Assembly: GCF_000012485.1 (NCBI RefSeq)
Contig: NC_007512.1
Location: forward strand, 807,001 to 871,000
Reading direction: 5' to 3'
DNA: 64,000 nt
Source of the DNA: Pelodictyon luteolum DSM 273
GTDB taxonomy: Bacteria; Bacteroidota; Chlorobiia; Chlorobiales; Chlorobiaceae
Of this stretch, positions 23,064 to 32,067 are shown one piece after another; the first letter of the stretch is position 1, and the number at the start of each line of letters is the position of its first letter. The position numbers and the translations under genes are program-made. Below the pieces are notes generated by a model, which was given only the letters and a program-made list of their open reading frames with translations, searched no databases and had not been told where the DNA came from.

Positions 23064-24638
23064 ATGGGAATTGTCATAAACCTGTTTTTGATCATTTTTG
23101 CTTCGGTTGTGTTTTTTGCGGCAGGTTTTTTCCTCGGGCGTTTCTTCCTCGAGCGTCTCGGTACGACGAAGGTCCTCGAAGCTGAAGAGCGTGCGGTGCA
23201 GATCGTGCAGGAGGCCCAGAAGGAGGCAAACGAGTACAAAGAGCTGAAGGTCACCGAAGTCAATCAGGAGTGGAAGAAAAAGCGCCGGGAGTTCGATCAG
23301 GAGGTGGTGATCAAGAACAATAAGTTCAACCAGCTCCAGAAGCAGGTGCAGCAGCGTGAAGCGCAGCTGAAGAAGCAGTTGCAGGATGTCCGCGACACCG
23401 AGCGCAAGCTGCAGGACCAGCAGAAGGAACTCGACCAGGCGATGGAGACCGTCGGCATCCGTGCGACTGAACTCGAACGCATCATCACCGAGCAGAACCA
23501 GCGCCTTGAGAGCATCAGCAACCTGCAGGCAGATGAGGCCCGCCAGATGCTCGTCGACAACATGATTACCAAGGCCCGCGAAGAGGCTACCGAGACCATC
23601 CACAAGATCCACGAGGAGGCTGAGGAAAATGCCGGCCGCCTGGCTGAGAAGACCCTTCTTACCGCCATCCAGCGCATCTCCTTCGAGCAGGCAACTGAAA
23701 ACGCCCTTTCCGTGGTGCACATCCAGAGCGACGAACTCAAGGGCCGCATCATCGGCCGTGAGGGGCGCAACATCAAGGCGTTCGAGAATGCCACCGGCGT
23801 GGACATCATCGTTGACGACACCCCCGAGGTGGTCATCCTTTCCTGCTTCGACCCGCTTCGCCGCGAGCATGCCAAACTCACCCTGAAGAAGCTGCTTGCC
23901 GACGGGGTCATCCATCCGGTGGCCATCGAGAAGGCTTATCTGGATGCAGGCAAGGAGATGGCTGATGTCATCATGAGTGCCGGCGAAGAGGCGCTTGCCT
24001 CTCTCCAGATCCCCGACATGCCGGCAGAAATCGTCAGGCTCATCGGTACCATGAAGTTCCATAGCGTGTACGGCCAGAACCTTCTGCAGCACAGCCGTGA
24101 AGTGGCCATGCTTGCCGGCATCATGGCGACCGAGCTCAAGCTTGATCCGCGCCTGGCGAAGCGGGCGGGCCTGCTGCACGACATCGGCCTCGTGCTTCCC
24201 GACACCGACCAGCCGCACGCCCTTGCCGCCAGCGAATTCCTGCGCAAGTTCAAGGAGTCCGCTGTCGTACTCAACGCCATTGCCGCCCACCACGGCGAGG
24301 CTGAAAAGGAGTCTCCCATCGCCGAACTGGTCGATGCCGCCAACGTGATTTCACTGGCACGGCCCGGAGCGCGCGGCGCCGTCACTGCAGACGGCAACGT
24401 CAAACGCCTGGAAAGCCTTGAAGAGATTGCCAAGGGGTTCCCCGGCGTACTCAAGACCTATGCCCTGCAGGCAGGCCGTGAGATCCGCGTCATCGTAGAG
24501 GGTGATAATGTGAGCGACTCGCAGGCCGACGTGCTTGCGCATGACATCGCCCACAAGATCGAATCGGAAGCCCAGTACCCCGGACAGATCAAGGTATCGA
24601 TCGTCAGGGAGCGCCGCTCCGTCGCCTACGCCAAGTAA
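23064..24638 (+). CDS. rny: Ribonuclease Y
   Basis: From the ATG at 23064 (GGAGG eight bases before it) the protein has 524 residues: an N-terminal TM (about 4-25), a long coiled coil (to about 200), a KH domain with GRIIGREGRNIKAFE, and an HD domain with HSREVAMLAG and LLHDIGLV, where HD are metal ligands. RNase Y is a membrane-anchored endonuclease that starts mRNA decay. An ATG nine codons upstream is open but has no ribosome site. Confidence 0.96.
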   Translation: MGIVINLFLIIFASVVFFAAGFFLGRFFLERLGTTKVLEAEERAVQIVQEAQKEANEYKELKVTEVNQEWKKKRREFDQEVVIKNNKFNQLQKQVQQREAQLKKQLQDVRDTERKLQDQQKELDQAMETVGIRATELERIITEQNQRLESISNLQADEARQMLVDNMITKAREEATETIHKIHEEAEENAGRLAEKTLLTAIQRISFEQATENALSVVHIQSDELKGRIIGREGRNIKAFENATGVDIIVDDTPEVVILSCFDPLRREHAKLTLKKLLADGVIHPVAIEKAYLDAGKEMADVIMSAGEEALASLQIPDMPAEIVRLIGTMKFHSVYGQNLLQHSREVAMLAGIMATELKLDPRLAKRAGLLHDIGLVLPDTDQPHALAASEFLRKFKESAVVLNAIAAHHGEAEKESPIAELVDAANVISLARPGARGAVTADGNVKRLESLEEIAKGFPGVLKTYALQAGREIRVIVEGDNVSDSQADVLAHDIAHKIESEAQYPGQIKVSIVRERRSVAYAK

Positions 24639-24673
24639 GGCCCATCGACAGAAGCCGGGCCGAAGGGCCCGGA

Positions 24674-24726
24674 GGACAATAAAAAGGCTGCACCTTTCAG
24701 GAAGGATGCAGCCTTTTTTATTGTCC
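24674..24726 (+). terminator. Strong bidirectional terminator after rny
   Basis: GGACAATAAAAAGGCTGCA at the left is complementary to TGCAGCCTTTTTTATTGTCC at the right (A and T runs differ by one base), with further CCTT/AAGG pairing inside. A T run follows the GC stem and an A run precedes it, so it can act on both strands. A second GC-rich inverted repeat (CCGGGC/GGCCCGG) lies just before it. Confidence 0.85.
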
Positions 24727-24762
24727 TGCCCTTGTCGCGTTCATGAGCTTGATGTGCATAGA

Positions 24763-24915
24763 GCAGGGTTGCCGGTAAGTCCGGCCGTGAGGCGATTGCT
24801 ACAGCACCCCTTTGGTAGAGGGGATGCCGCCACCCTCGATACAAACGGCGTCTTTCATCGCCAGTGCGAACGCCTTGAACATGGCTTCGATCATGTGGTG
24901 CGTGTTGTGGCCGTC
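24763..24915. repeat. Left copy of a 153-bp direct repeat (hisB 3' end)
   Basis: These 153 bases match 26510-26662 with only two differences. They cover the last 39 or so codons of hisB and about 36 bases beyond its stop. The two copies are in the same orientation and flank the AbiE gene pair, so the segment between them (about 1.6 kb) looks inserted. Confidence 0.92.
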
Positions 24916-24987
24916 ATGGCCGTCATGGCCGTCATGGCTCTCATGACCCTCAAGCAAGGCGATCTGGATGTGCTGGCCTGCAGCCAT
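24799..24987 (-). pseudogene. hisB 3' remnant
   Basis: Read on the minus strand this gives a C-terminal HisB fragment ending [18 protein letters not shown] and STKGVL, the same as the intact hisB end. Beyond the 153-bp repeat it diverges: [11 protein letters not shown] replaces the [11 protein letters not shown] of hisB, followed by an extra [12 protein letters not shown] stretch made by a 9-base repeat. There is no upstream dehydratase domain, so it cannot be functional. It marks the left edge of the AbiE insertion. Confidence 0.85.
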
Positions 24988-25160
24988 GAGTAATACGGCA
25001 GGCGCATTGCCGCCAGCCGATAGCCGGTGAAAGCAGAAAGGGCAGGTGATAGGGATCCGCGCACATGGACGAAAGCCCGGGCAATGGGACCTTCAATGGG
25101 GGAATGGTTTGTGTTTGTTTAGACCTAACTGATTTATTTACATGTTGTTTTGGTATGCAA

Positions 25161-25180
25161 TATGTCGTAAAATGACAATA
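25161..25180 (+). promoter_or_regulatory. Possible AbiEi autoregulatory operator
   Basis: An imperfect inverted repeat (TATGTCGTAAAATGACAATA) ends at the first base of the AbiEi ATG. AbiEi proteins of known systems bind inverted repeats in their own promoter and repress the operon. No experimental support here, and the repeat is short. Confidence 0.35.
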
Positions 25181-25596
25181 TGAAAAGCTTTCGAACAACA
25201 CTACTCTCCCAAGTTCGCTCGCGCATTGATCGCAAGCGCAATGCTGTCGTGCTGCGTCAGGACTTTCGGGATCTCGGCCAGTACGATCAGGTTGGCCGCT
25301 GCTTGCTTCGTCTCGTCAAAGAGGGGCGGCTTATCAAAATAGGTCAAGGGATTTATGTCCGCGCTGCTGTATCGCCGCTTGATGAACAGCCAGCCCTTCC
25401 CAAAAGCCTCAATAGTCTGGCCGTTGAGGCGATGCAAAAAATGGGCATCCCCACAGGTCCTACGGCAGCGGAACGCGATTACAACGAGGGCAAAAGCACG
25501 CAAGTTCCAACGGGACGCACTATCGGCGTTTGCAAGCGTGTTCGTCGCCACATTGGATACAACGGGTACACGATGAAGTTTGAGCATGTCACGTAA
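25180..25596 (+). CDS. AbiEi-like antitoxin / transcriptional regulator (DUF6088 type)
   Basis: This 138-residue basic protein resembles the DUF6088 AbiEi group: an N-terminal winged-helix region (to about residue 55, including LLRLVKEGRLIKIGQGIYVRA) and a C-terminal part ending GYTMKFEHVT. AbiEi is the antitoxin and repressor of type IV AbiE systems. The next gene overlaps its end by 11 bases, the standard arrangement. Base composition is more AT-rich than the surroundings, consistent with transfer. Confidence 0.85.
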   Translation: MKSFRTTLLSQVRSRIDRKRNAVVLRQDFRDLGQYDQVGRCLLRLVKEGRLIKIGQGIYVRAAVSPLDEQPALPKSLNSLAVEAMQKMGIPTGPTAAERDYNEGKSTQVPTGRTIGVCKRVRRHIGYNGYTMKFEHVT

Positions 25597-26485
25597 TCAA
25601 CTGCTGCCAAAAAAATCAGCCATTGAGCGTGCTGCCGGCCTACTCGTCACGACTGATGAAGCCTTCATTGAAAAAGATTGGCATGTCGTTCGAGCGCTTC
25701 GATTGCTGAATGGCCTGCAAAGTCCAGGATTGCAGCTGGCTTTTGGTGGGGGGACATCATTGGCCAAAGCAGGTCTGATCAAGCGGTTTTCCGAGGATGT
25801 GGATTTCAAAGCCACAATACAACCGGCAGGGCGCACACAGTATCGAGCAACGCGTAAAACAATAATTGAGACTCTGCTCGATGAAGGATTTTCGCTTCTC
25901 GCGGAACCAATGGTGCGCGATGAGAGTAGATTTTTTTCGTTGGAACTTGATTATGGGGCAACATTCTCGACCAGCCGTCGCTTACGAAAACACATCCGGG
26001 TAGAGGTTCGCTTTGTCCCGCCCAAAATACCCGTTGTGTTTCAACCGGTTCAATCTCTTCTGGGGCTTACTGAACAACAGCCCGCCGAAATCGGCTCAAT
26101 GCCGTATGTCCATCCGGTCGAAATAGCTGCCGATAAACTCAGTGCGCTATCATGGAGGCTGCTTGATGACGATGAAAGCCAGGATAAAACCCTCATACGG
26201 CATGTTCATGACATGGCGGCACTGGAACCCATGATTACTTCGAACGGGGCATTTCAAAACCTTGTTCGACAAGCCATGACGGATGATTTGAATCGCAGTC
26301 ATATTCCTTTAGTGCAACGGCTTCGTCGGGTTATGACAGCGCTCAAGACAGCTGTTTGGAAAAAAGCCTATCAATCGTTCGTGCAGGATATGTCATTCGC
26401 TCGTGAGGATGAAATCATTGCTTACGAAACGGCACTGAATGCCTGTGAGCGATTGATTGATCTGGTTGAGCGCAAACGGACATAA
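25586..26485 (+). CDS. AbiEii-type nucleotidyltransferase toxin
   Basis: The protein of about 299 residues has the AbiEii/MenT nucleotidyltransferase signature FGGGTSLAKAGLIKRFSEDVDFK (parts GGTSLAK and SEDVD), where the acidic pair binds metal and the Lys and Ser help bind nucleotide. Known AbiEii proteins block growth; several transfer nucleotides to tRNA. The target here is unknown. The ATG at 25586 lies within the end of abiEi; a TTG at 25580 is an alternative. The pair probably acts as a type IV toxin-antitoxin or phage-abortive system. Confidence 0.88.
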   Translation: MSRNQLLPKKSAIERAAGLLVTTDEAFIEKDWHVVRALRLLNGLQSPGLQLAFGGGTSLAKAGLIKRFSEDVDFKATIQPAGRTQYRATRKTIIETLLDEGFSLLAEPMVRDESRFFSLELDYGATFSTSRRLRKHIRVEVRFVPPKIPVVFQPVQSLLGLTEQQPAEIGSMPYVHPVEIAADKLSALSWRLLDDDESQDKTLIRHVHDMAALEPMITSNGAFQNLVRQAMTDDLNRSHIPLVQRLRRVMTALKTAVWKKAYQSFVQDMSFAREDEIIAYETALNACERLIDLVERKRT

Positions 26486-26509
26486 AAACTCTCTGAGCTG
26501 TAATGCTCA

Positions 26510-26662
26510 GCAGGGTTGCCGCTAAGTCCGGCCGTGAGGCGATTGCTATAGCACCCCTTTGGTAGAGGGGATGCCGCCACCCTCGATACAAACGGCGTCT
26601 TTCATCGCCAGTGCGAACGCCTTGAACATGGCTTCGATCATGTGGTGCGTGTTGTGGCCGTC
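26510..26662. repeat. Right copy of the 153-bp direct repeat (hisB 3' end)
   Basis: This copy matches 24763-24915 with two mismatches and is part of the intact hisB gene plus its downstream flank. Homology ends abruptly on both sides. Confidence 0.92.
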
Positions 26663-27148
26663 GAGGACTGCAATGTGGATGTTGGCCTTCAGGCCCGAGG
26701 CGATCGAGGTGAAAAAATGCCCGACCATTTCAGTAGACATGCCCTGGATGACAGGGCGACCGAATTCAGCCTTGACGACAGCGAAGCTGCGTCCTCCGAG
26801 GTCGACTGCCGCACGGGCGAGCGATTCGTCCATCGGCACCAGTGCCGAACCAAAGCGCCTTATGCCTGCACGCGAACCCAGAGCCTGCAGGATGGCGCTG
26901 CCGATAACGATGGCGACATCTTCCACCGAGTGGTGGTCGTCCACCTCAAGGTCTCCCTTGCAGATGACGGCAAGGTCGATGCGGGAGTGGCGGCTGAAGG
27001 AGGTAAGCATGTGGTCTAGAAACCCGACGCCGGTCTGGATGGAGCTCGTGCCGGTACCATCAAGAGAGAGGGTTGCGCTGATGTCTGTCTCGCTTGTTTT
27101 TCTCGTCACGGTGGCCTGTCTGGGGGCGCTGGTGGATGCTTCGGGCAT
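26546..27148 (-). CDS. hisB: Imidazoleglycerol-phosphate dehydratase
   Basis: This 200-residue enzyme performs the sixth step of histidine synthesis. It has the manganese-binding [15 protein letters not shown] and [15 protein letters not shown] segments in the first half and the mirrored TSIASGL and [13 protein letters not shown] segments in the second. It is monofunctional, without the phosphatase domain of enteric HisB. It starts eight bases after the DUF2905 gene. Its 3' end is duplicated about 1.7 kb away, but the gene is intact. Confidence 0.96.
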   Translation of the reverse strand: MPEASTSAPRQATVTRKTSETDISATLSLDGTGTSSIQTGVGFLDHMLTSFSRHSRIDLAVICKGDLEVDDHHSVEDVAIVIGSAILQALGSRAGIRRFGSALVPMDESLARAAVDLGGRSFAVVKAEFGRPVIQGMSTEMVGHFFTSIASGLKANIHIAVLDGHNTHHMIEAMFKAFALAMKDAVCIEGGGIPSTKGVL

Positions 27149-27156
27149 GGCGGGTA

Positions 27157-27408
27157 TCAGTGGTTGAATTTGTTGATGAGATAGATGATGAGGGAGAAGA
27201 GGGCAGAGAGGATGAGGGATGTTCCGAGCGGGAAGTAGAGCCGGAAATGCTCCCGCTCAATCCGTATGTCGAGAGGCATCCTTCCTATCCATCCGAACAG
27301 GTCCGTATGGCCTGTCCTTGCAAGTATCAGGAGAAAAAGACCGCATAGAACAGCCGCTGAGCCGGCAAAGACAAGGAATTTGCCTGCATCTGAAAACACG
27401 GCTTGCAT
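27157..27408 (-). CDS. DUF2905 membrane protein
   Basis: The 83-residue protein has two TM segments (about 10-30 and 60-80) joined by a loop with [10 protein letters not shown] and [10 protein letters not shown], which are hallmarks of DUF2905. Function is unknown. It is followed eight bases later by hisB and is divergent from secG. Confidence 0.85.
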   Translation of the reverse strand: MQAVFSDAGKFLVFAGSAAVLCGLFLLILARTGHTDLFGWIGRMPLDIRIEREHFRLYFPLGTSLILSALFSLIIYLINKFNH

Positions 27409-27486
27409 TTTTTTTAAAAGTTTCTAAATTTAGGTCCTGTTCAGTTGAAAGATACGATATTTGCGAATTAATTAAAGCGGCCGGCA

Positions 27487-27831
27487 ATGCATGTCTTTAT
27501 CGTGATTATGGCTCTGCTTGCATCGCTTATGCTCATCGGGGTCATCATGCTGCAGAACCCGAAAAGCGGCAGTGGCCTGACCGGCGGCATCGCAAGTCTC
27601 GGCACTGTTCAGACGCTCGGCGTCCGTCGTACCGGTGATTTTCTCGGCAGGGTGACGGCAGTGCTCGCAGGTGTGGTCATGGTTTTCTGCTTCATCGCGG
27701 AATTTACCCTGCCCCAGCGGAGCGGAACGGCTGAGGGACGCAAAAGCATTCTGCAGGAAGAGGCCCCGGCCCTTCCACAGCAGCAGCCGGCAGGCACTGT
27801 ACCGGTGCTTCCCCAGATGCCTGCAAAATAA
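27487..27831 (+). CDS. secG: Protein translocase subunit SecG
   Basis: This 114-residue protein has two TM helices (about 3-22 and 55-75) flanking the conserved cytoplasmic [13 protein letters not shown] loop, which identifies SecG. A Pro/Gln-rich tail of about 35 residues follows. SecG is an auxiliary subunit of the SecYEG channel. It lies directly before tRNA-Lys. Confidence 0.93.
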   Translation: MHVFIVIMALLASLMLIGVIMLQNPKSGSGLTGGIASLGTVQTLGVRRTGDFLGRVTAVLAGVVMVFCFIAEFTLPQRSGTAEGRKSILQEEAPALPQQQPAGTVPVLPQMPAK

Positions 27832-27839
27832 GGTTTCAT

Positions 27840-27914
27840 GCACTCGTGGCTCAATGGTAGAGCAACTGACTCTTAATCAGTGGGTTGTAGGTTCGAGTCC
27901 TACCGAGTGCACCA
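27840..27914 (+). tRNA. tRNA-Lys (CTT)
   Basis: Acceptor GCACTCG pairs with CGAGTGC, the anticodon loop CTCTTAA gives CTT, the T loop is TTCGAGT and the 3' CCA is encoded. A terminator follows eight bases later. Confidence 0.95.
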
Positions 27915-27922
27915 TATAAGAT

Positions 27923-27956
27923 AAGGGTTTACGGGTTTTCCTGTAAACCCTTTCTT
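27923..27956 (+). terminator. Terminator after secG and tRNA-Lys
   Basis: AAGGGTTTAC and GTAAACCCTT form a perfect 10-bp stem around a 10-base loop, followed by TCTTC. It closes the secG-tRNA unit. Confidence 0.8.
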
Positions 27957-28149
27957 CATTTCTGACCGATTGAACGGTGCTTTCAGCGCCTTGCTTCTTC
28001 GTGTCATGCTGCACCCCTGAATCCATATCGCTTTATTACAGTGAAAATCGTGTGGGTTCTCACCGCTCTATCGTGTATCGTCCAGATGAATTCACGGTGG
28101 CGTTATATCGGTGCGATGTTATTCGAATTATCCGCAAAATCTCAAAGCG

Positions 28150-29544
28150 ATGACCCCGGAATCCCTGAAAAAGCATATCAGTACGGGCGAAGACAGTTGT
28201 CGTCAGTTCAAGGCAGATGTGAAAAATGCCGAGTCGCTAGCTTCTGAAATCGCTGCATTTGCCAATACCAATGGGGGCCTCATTCTCATCGGGGTAGCCG
28301 ACGATGGGTCTGTTCCCGGGTTGTTGCCCCGGGATGTTTCGCGGATCAATCAGCTTATCAGCAATTCGTCAAGTCAACTCGTTCGAAGCGCAGTGATGGT
28401 TCAGACGGAAAATGTTGCATGCGAAGACGGCCGTATTGTGATTGTTCTTTCCGTTCCCAAGGGAATCGACAAGCCTTATTTCGACAAGAACGGCGTGATA
28501 TGGCTCAAGGCAGGCTCCGACAAACGCAGAGTGAATTCCAAGGAGGAACTGCGTCGCCTATTCCAGTTCACCAACCAGTTTCATGCAGATGAACTTCCAA
28601 CGAGAGCCGGGATCAACAGGCTGGACCATTTACGCTTTCGAGACTTCCTTCGCGATGTGTATAAGCAGGATTATCCGGACTCCCCGGCGGTTTTGGCTAA
28701 ACTGTTGCAGAATATGAACCTTGCCAATGAGGATCAGAACCTCAACCTGGCAGGCGTACTGATGTTTGCCGAGAGACCGTAATGGATTGCGCCACAGTTT
28801 ATCGTGAAGGCAATTCGCTACCCCGGCAACAAAGTCCACGTTTCCCTGTATCTCGATACCGAGGACTTTTCCGGGCCGCTTCAGAAAATCTTTGATGACG
28901 CTCTGGCTTTTATCATGCGCAATCTGCACAAACAGCAGGGCGGGAGGGGTGTGAATGCGCCAGGCATCCCGGAGATCCCTGAAGCGGCATTTGAGGAACT
29001 TCTTGTCAATGCGCTGGTGCACCGTGATTATCTTGTCAGCGCACCGATCCGGCTGTTTATTTTCGACGATCGTATCGAGATTATCAGCCCCGGCCATTTG
29101 CCCAACAACCTGACTGTTGAGAAGATCAGGGCAGGGAATTCAAATATCCGCAACCCGATTCTGGTCTCTTTTGTGGCGAAGGGGCTTCTCCCTTATCACG
29201 GTCTTGGTTCCGGCATTACAAGGGCACTTGACGTGTGGCCGGATATCGACTTTACTGATGACCACGAGGCCTGCCTTTTTTCGGCAACGGTTCACCGCAA
29301 ACCAGTGCATGAACTTCAACTCAGGGACGATGCCATAAAAACGCCGGTGAAAACGCCGGTGAAAACTCCTGAGCAGATAATGACTGTGCTGAAAGATGAC
29401 CCTTATCTGACTTTGGGTGAGGTGGCAGAAGCAATCGGGAAATCGTTACGTGCTGTTGAGCGGGCTACTGCCAAACTGGTAAAGTCGGGTCAGATGAAAT
29501 ATATCGGTCCGCAAAAAGGGGGGCATTGGGAGTTGCGTGTGTGA
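28150..29544 (+). pseudogene. AlbA_2/Schlafen-type DNA-binding protein broken by a stop codon
   Basis: Two open segments in the same frame, 28150-28782 and 28783-29544, are split only by TAA at 28780. The first (from MTPESLKKHI) is an AlbA_2/Schlafen domain (SLASEIAAFANTNGG, ILIGVADDG). The second holds a GHKL-like C-terminal domain (ELLVNALVHRDYL, DDRIEIISPGHLP), a KTPVKTPVKTPEQ repeat and a final winged helix. Family members read through this point, so a CAA or CAG codon probably became TAA. Together they make about 465 residues. The second half could start at GTG 28804 but is unlikely to work alone. Confidence 0.8.
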
Positions 29545-29985
29545 ATGTGATGAACCGGTTGAACGGAACGGATCTAAAGTTACTGTTCAGCGCTTTGTAG
29601 GCTCAGCTCTTATCGGGTGCTTGCCTTCTCCATTTTTTTTCCCGACGGGCCTGTTACAAGGAGGCCTCCCCCCCTATGCAGTTATCCTTGCAAGGGGGGA
29701 GAATCGTGAGGCGGCCCGATCAGCATCCGCGCCCTCATTCATACGTGGAATCAGTCCCCGCTGACGATCGGGGCGATGTTTAAAAAAGCGGCGATACCTC
29801 CCTTGAAAAGGAGCCGGATCTGCTGAACCCGGCGACCCCTGTCTCTCTCAGTTTGCGCAATCGTCACATGAGCGGCCTTGCTAAATCAGCACCCCTTCAA
29901 TAATATGGATGGTGCGTATTGCTTCTTGCAGTACGCATAATGCTGATACCGTTCGTAACGATGGCTAAATCAAAAATACACTACA
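29545..29985. other. Gap of about 440 bp with two hairpins
   Basis: I see no convincing gene. It contains a C-run/G-run inverted repeat near 29667-29702 and a TGCGTA/TACGCA hairpin near 29912-29938. Either could be a terminator or remnant of a mobile element. The composition differs little from the flanks. Confidence 0.5.
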
Positions 29986-30144
29986 ATGTCAGATGAAACG
30001 TTTGAGAGGGCTGCTGAAACGCAGGAAGAGCGGGAAGAGCGGATTCGGCTTGCGGCTTATTTTCTCTGGAAAGAAAGCGGTGAACCCGAAGGCGCTGATC
30101 TGGATCACTGGCTGAATGCAGAAGAGTACGGCGAGGAGGGATGA
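29986..30144 (+). CDS. Small DUF2934-family protein
   Basis: This 52-residue frame encodes a charged N-terminal half, then IRLAAYFLWKESGEPEGADL and DHWLNAEEY, which match the DUF2934 pattern (I-R-x-A-Y-x-LWE-x-x-G-x-P-x-G-x-x-x-HW-x-x-AE). Such small proteins are common and of unknown function. The gene ends 34 bases before a strong terminator. Confidence 0.75.
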   Translation: MSDETFERAAETQEEREERIRLAAYFLWKESGEPEGADLDHWLNAEEYGEEG

Positions 30145-30177
30145 ACGGACTTTCGGGTTGAGTGCACCGATTTGCAT

Positions 30178-30216
30178 AAAGGACTTACGGCGGCCACCTG
30201 TAAGTCCTTTTTTTTA
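30178..30216 (+). terminator. Terminator after the DUF2934 gene
   Basis: AAAGGACTTAC and GTAAGTCCTTT form a perfect 11-bp stem around an 11-base loop, followed by a run of T. Confidence 0.88.
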
Positions 30217-30302
30217 TTCGATCCGAACCTGAGGGCCGGGGGATCCCGGGGTCCCTTGCGGTTTGTTTTTTGTGTATATTCCCCCAAACAGGAACCCCGC
30301 AT

Positions 30303-31631
30303 ATGAAAATCATCGACCGCTATATACTCAAGTCCCTCGTCGGTCCGTTTTTCCTTGCCTTCCTGACCATCATGTTTGTCCTCATCCTCCAGTTCTTCGC
30401 GAATTTCGCAGACCGCTTCATCGGCCGGGGGATCGACTTTATGTCGCTCATTGAACTGCTTGCGCTGCAGTCCGCCTGGATGGTGGGGCTTGCAGCTCCC
30501 ATGGCTGTGCTCATCGGTGTTGTCATGGCGTTCGGCTCCCTGACGACCACCTCGGAAATGACTGTCTTCCGGGCTTCGGGCCTTTCGCTCTACCGGCTGA
30601 TGCTGCCTGTGGTCATTGTCGGGTTCCTGCTCTCTCTTCTTGTTGAACGCTTCAACAACGTGGTTCAGCCTCAGGTCAAATACAAGGCGCGGTCGCTGAT
30701 GAGCGACATCGCCAAGGCAAAACCCACATTCGGCATCACTGAAAACGCCTTTTCACCGCTCGTCGACGGATACTCCATCCTGGTGCAGCATGCCGATGAA
30801 AAAACCGGCAGTATCGGCGACATCATCATCTATGATGCGACCCGGAAGGATTACCGGAGTGTCATCACCGCAAAGGACGGCGTCATCGATTTTTCCGCTG
30901 ACGGGCGCTACCTTGTCATGATGCTCTCCGATGGCCAGATCCATGAGGTGCAGGTTCCCGGGCACCGGCTTTACAGGAAGATGGAGTTTGACCGGCACCG
31001 GTTTGTGTTTGAATCGACCGGATTCGGGTTTTCCAGAAGTTCAGAGAACCGGGCCCGTTCGGGAGGCCATGAGCTGTCAGCTCGCGAACTGCTCTCGGTT
31101 GCCGAGGAGTACCGTCAGCAGGTCGAGGTGGCCGAACGCAAAATCAGCATGCCGATCGACATGTTCGAGCAGGCCATTTCGTTGGTCGCGCCATCCAACG
31201 CCGTCAACTATCCGGAAGTCAGGGGCGGAAGCAATGTCAGGGCTGTTACGGCTGTTGCCGGATACATCGACCGGCAGCTCGGTCTGGTTGAGAGCGAGCT
31301 GAAGGTCATTGACATGAACCAGATGCTCTACAACCGGTATATGGCCGAATACCACAAGAAATATGCCCTTGCGTTTGCCTGCTTCGTGTTCGTGCTGATC
31401 GGCGCCCCGCTCGGCGTTCTTGCCCGCAGGGGTGGTTTCGGGATCGGCGCAGTGCTCTCCCTTCTCTTTTTCGTGCTCTACTGGGTGCTGATGATCACCG
31501 GCGAGAACATGGCCGAGTGGGGCGTGCTTCCACCTGCCGTGGCTATATGGATGGCTGATGTCGTCATTGCCGTTATCGGCAGTACCCTTACCGTCAGCCT
31601 GACCACCGCCGTTTTCCGGTCAAGCCGCTAA
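30303..31631 (+). CDS. LptF/LptG-family permease
   Basis: From the ATG at 30303 this 442-residue protein has an N-terminal block of three TM helices (MKIIDRYILKSLVGPFFLAF is the family opening), a large periplasmic jelly-roll domain (about 120-330) and three C-terminal TM helices (APLGVLARRGGFGIG). This is the layout of LptF and LptG, which with LptB form the ABC transporter that pulls lipopolysaccharide from the inner membrane. F or G cannot be decided. TATATT near 30275 may be its promoter -7 box. Confidence 0.88.
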   Translation: MKIIDRYILKSLVGPFFLAFLTIMFVLILQFFANFADRFIGRGIDFMSLIELLALQSAWMVGLAAPMAVLIGVVMAFGSLTTTSEMTVFRASGLSLYRLMLPVVIVGFLLSLLVERFNNVVQPQVKYKARSLMSDIAKAKPTFGITENAFSPLVDGYSILVQHADEKTGSIGDIIIYDATRKDYRSVITAKDGVIDFSADGRYLVMMLSDGQIHEVQVPGHRLYRKMEFDRHRFVFESTGFGFSRSSENRARSGGHELSARELLSVAEEYRQQVEVAERKISMPIDMFEQAISLVAPSNAVNYPEVRGGSNVRAVTAVAGYIDRQLGLVESELKVIDMNQMLYNRYMAEYHKKYALAFACFVFVLIGAPLGVLARRGGFGIGAVLSLLFFVLYWVLMITGENMAEWGVLPPAVAIWMADVVIAVIGSTLTVSLTTAVFRSSR

Positions 31632-31665
31632 AGGTCTGTCTGCAGTACCGTGTCGTGGCAGAGAA

Positions 31666-32022
31666 CTAACACGGTATCGGCGTTTTACTGCCCTCTTCGT
31701 CAACCGCGACGAAGGTGATGTTGGTGCTGAAGGCCATGACCCGCTCACGATTCTCTATTTTTTCAGTGAAGACCTGCACGGTGTACTCCACCGAAGTGCG
31801 TCCGACGCGCTTCTTCGTGGTTTCGAAGCGGAGGATGGTGCCGCCGCGGATGCTTTTGCGGAACTCGACCCGGTCCATTGCTACCGTGACGAAGTTGCAG
31901 CCGGGGAAGTCGAGGGTCACGGCGATGTAGCTGACCTCGTCGATCCATTTCAGGAGGTTGCCGCCGAAGAGGAATCCGTAGTGGTTGAGGTGTTCGGGGA
32001 GAACGAGCTTGAAGTTTTCCAT
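31666..32022 (-). CDS. Acyl-CoA thioesterase, hotdog fold
   Basis: This 118-residue protein has the YciA/BACH-type hotdog pattern: [20 protein letters not shown] (with Asn and Asp), a [11 protein letters not shown] strand, and [12 protein letters not shown]. Such enzymes hydrolyse acyl-CoA; the substrate is not known. It is convergent with the LptF/G-like gene and is in the same direction as the NFACT gene, 46 bases away. Confidence 0.85.
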   Translation of the reverse strand: MENFKLVLPEHLNHYGFLFGGNLLKWIDEVSYIAVTLDFPGCNFVTVAMDRVEFRKSIRGGTILRFETTKKRVGRTSVEYTVQVFTEKIENRERVMAFSTNITFVAVDEEGSKTPIPC

Positions 32023-32067
32023 ATGTTTTCTGACTGGTGTCGTTTGGGGGTGGAAGGGGGGCTGTGG

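Noticed and set aside
22862-23185. Open frame of 107 codons over the zapA-rny gap
   Set aside because: It lies over the probable 6S RNA and the rny start, has no family pattern or ribosome site, and its composition is like that of a structured RNA.
24897-24945. Tandem GTCATGGCC units taken as a CRISPR or regulatory array
   Set aside because: Units are only 9 bases without spacers and encode HDG repeats in the hisB remnant, so they are coding-sequence repeats.
28041-28247. Open frame of 68 codons before the AlbA_2 gene
   Set aside because: It runs into the real gene in another frame, with no family similarity.
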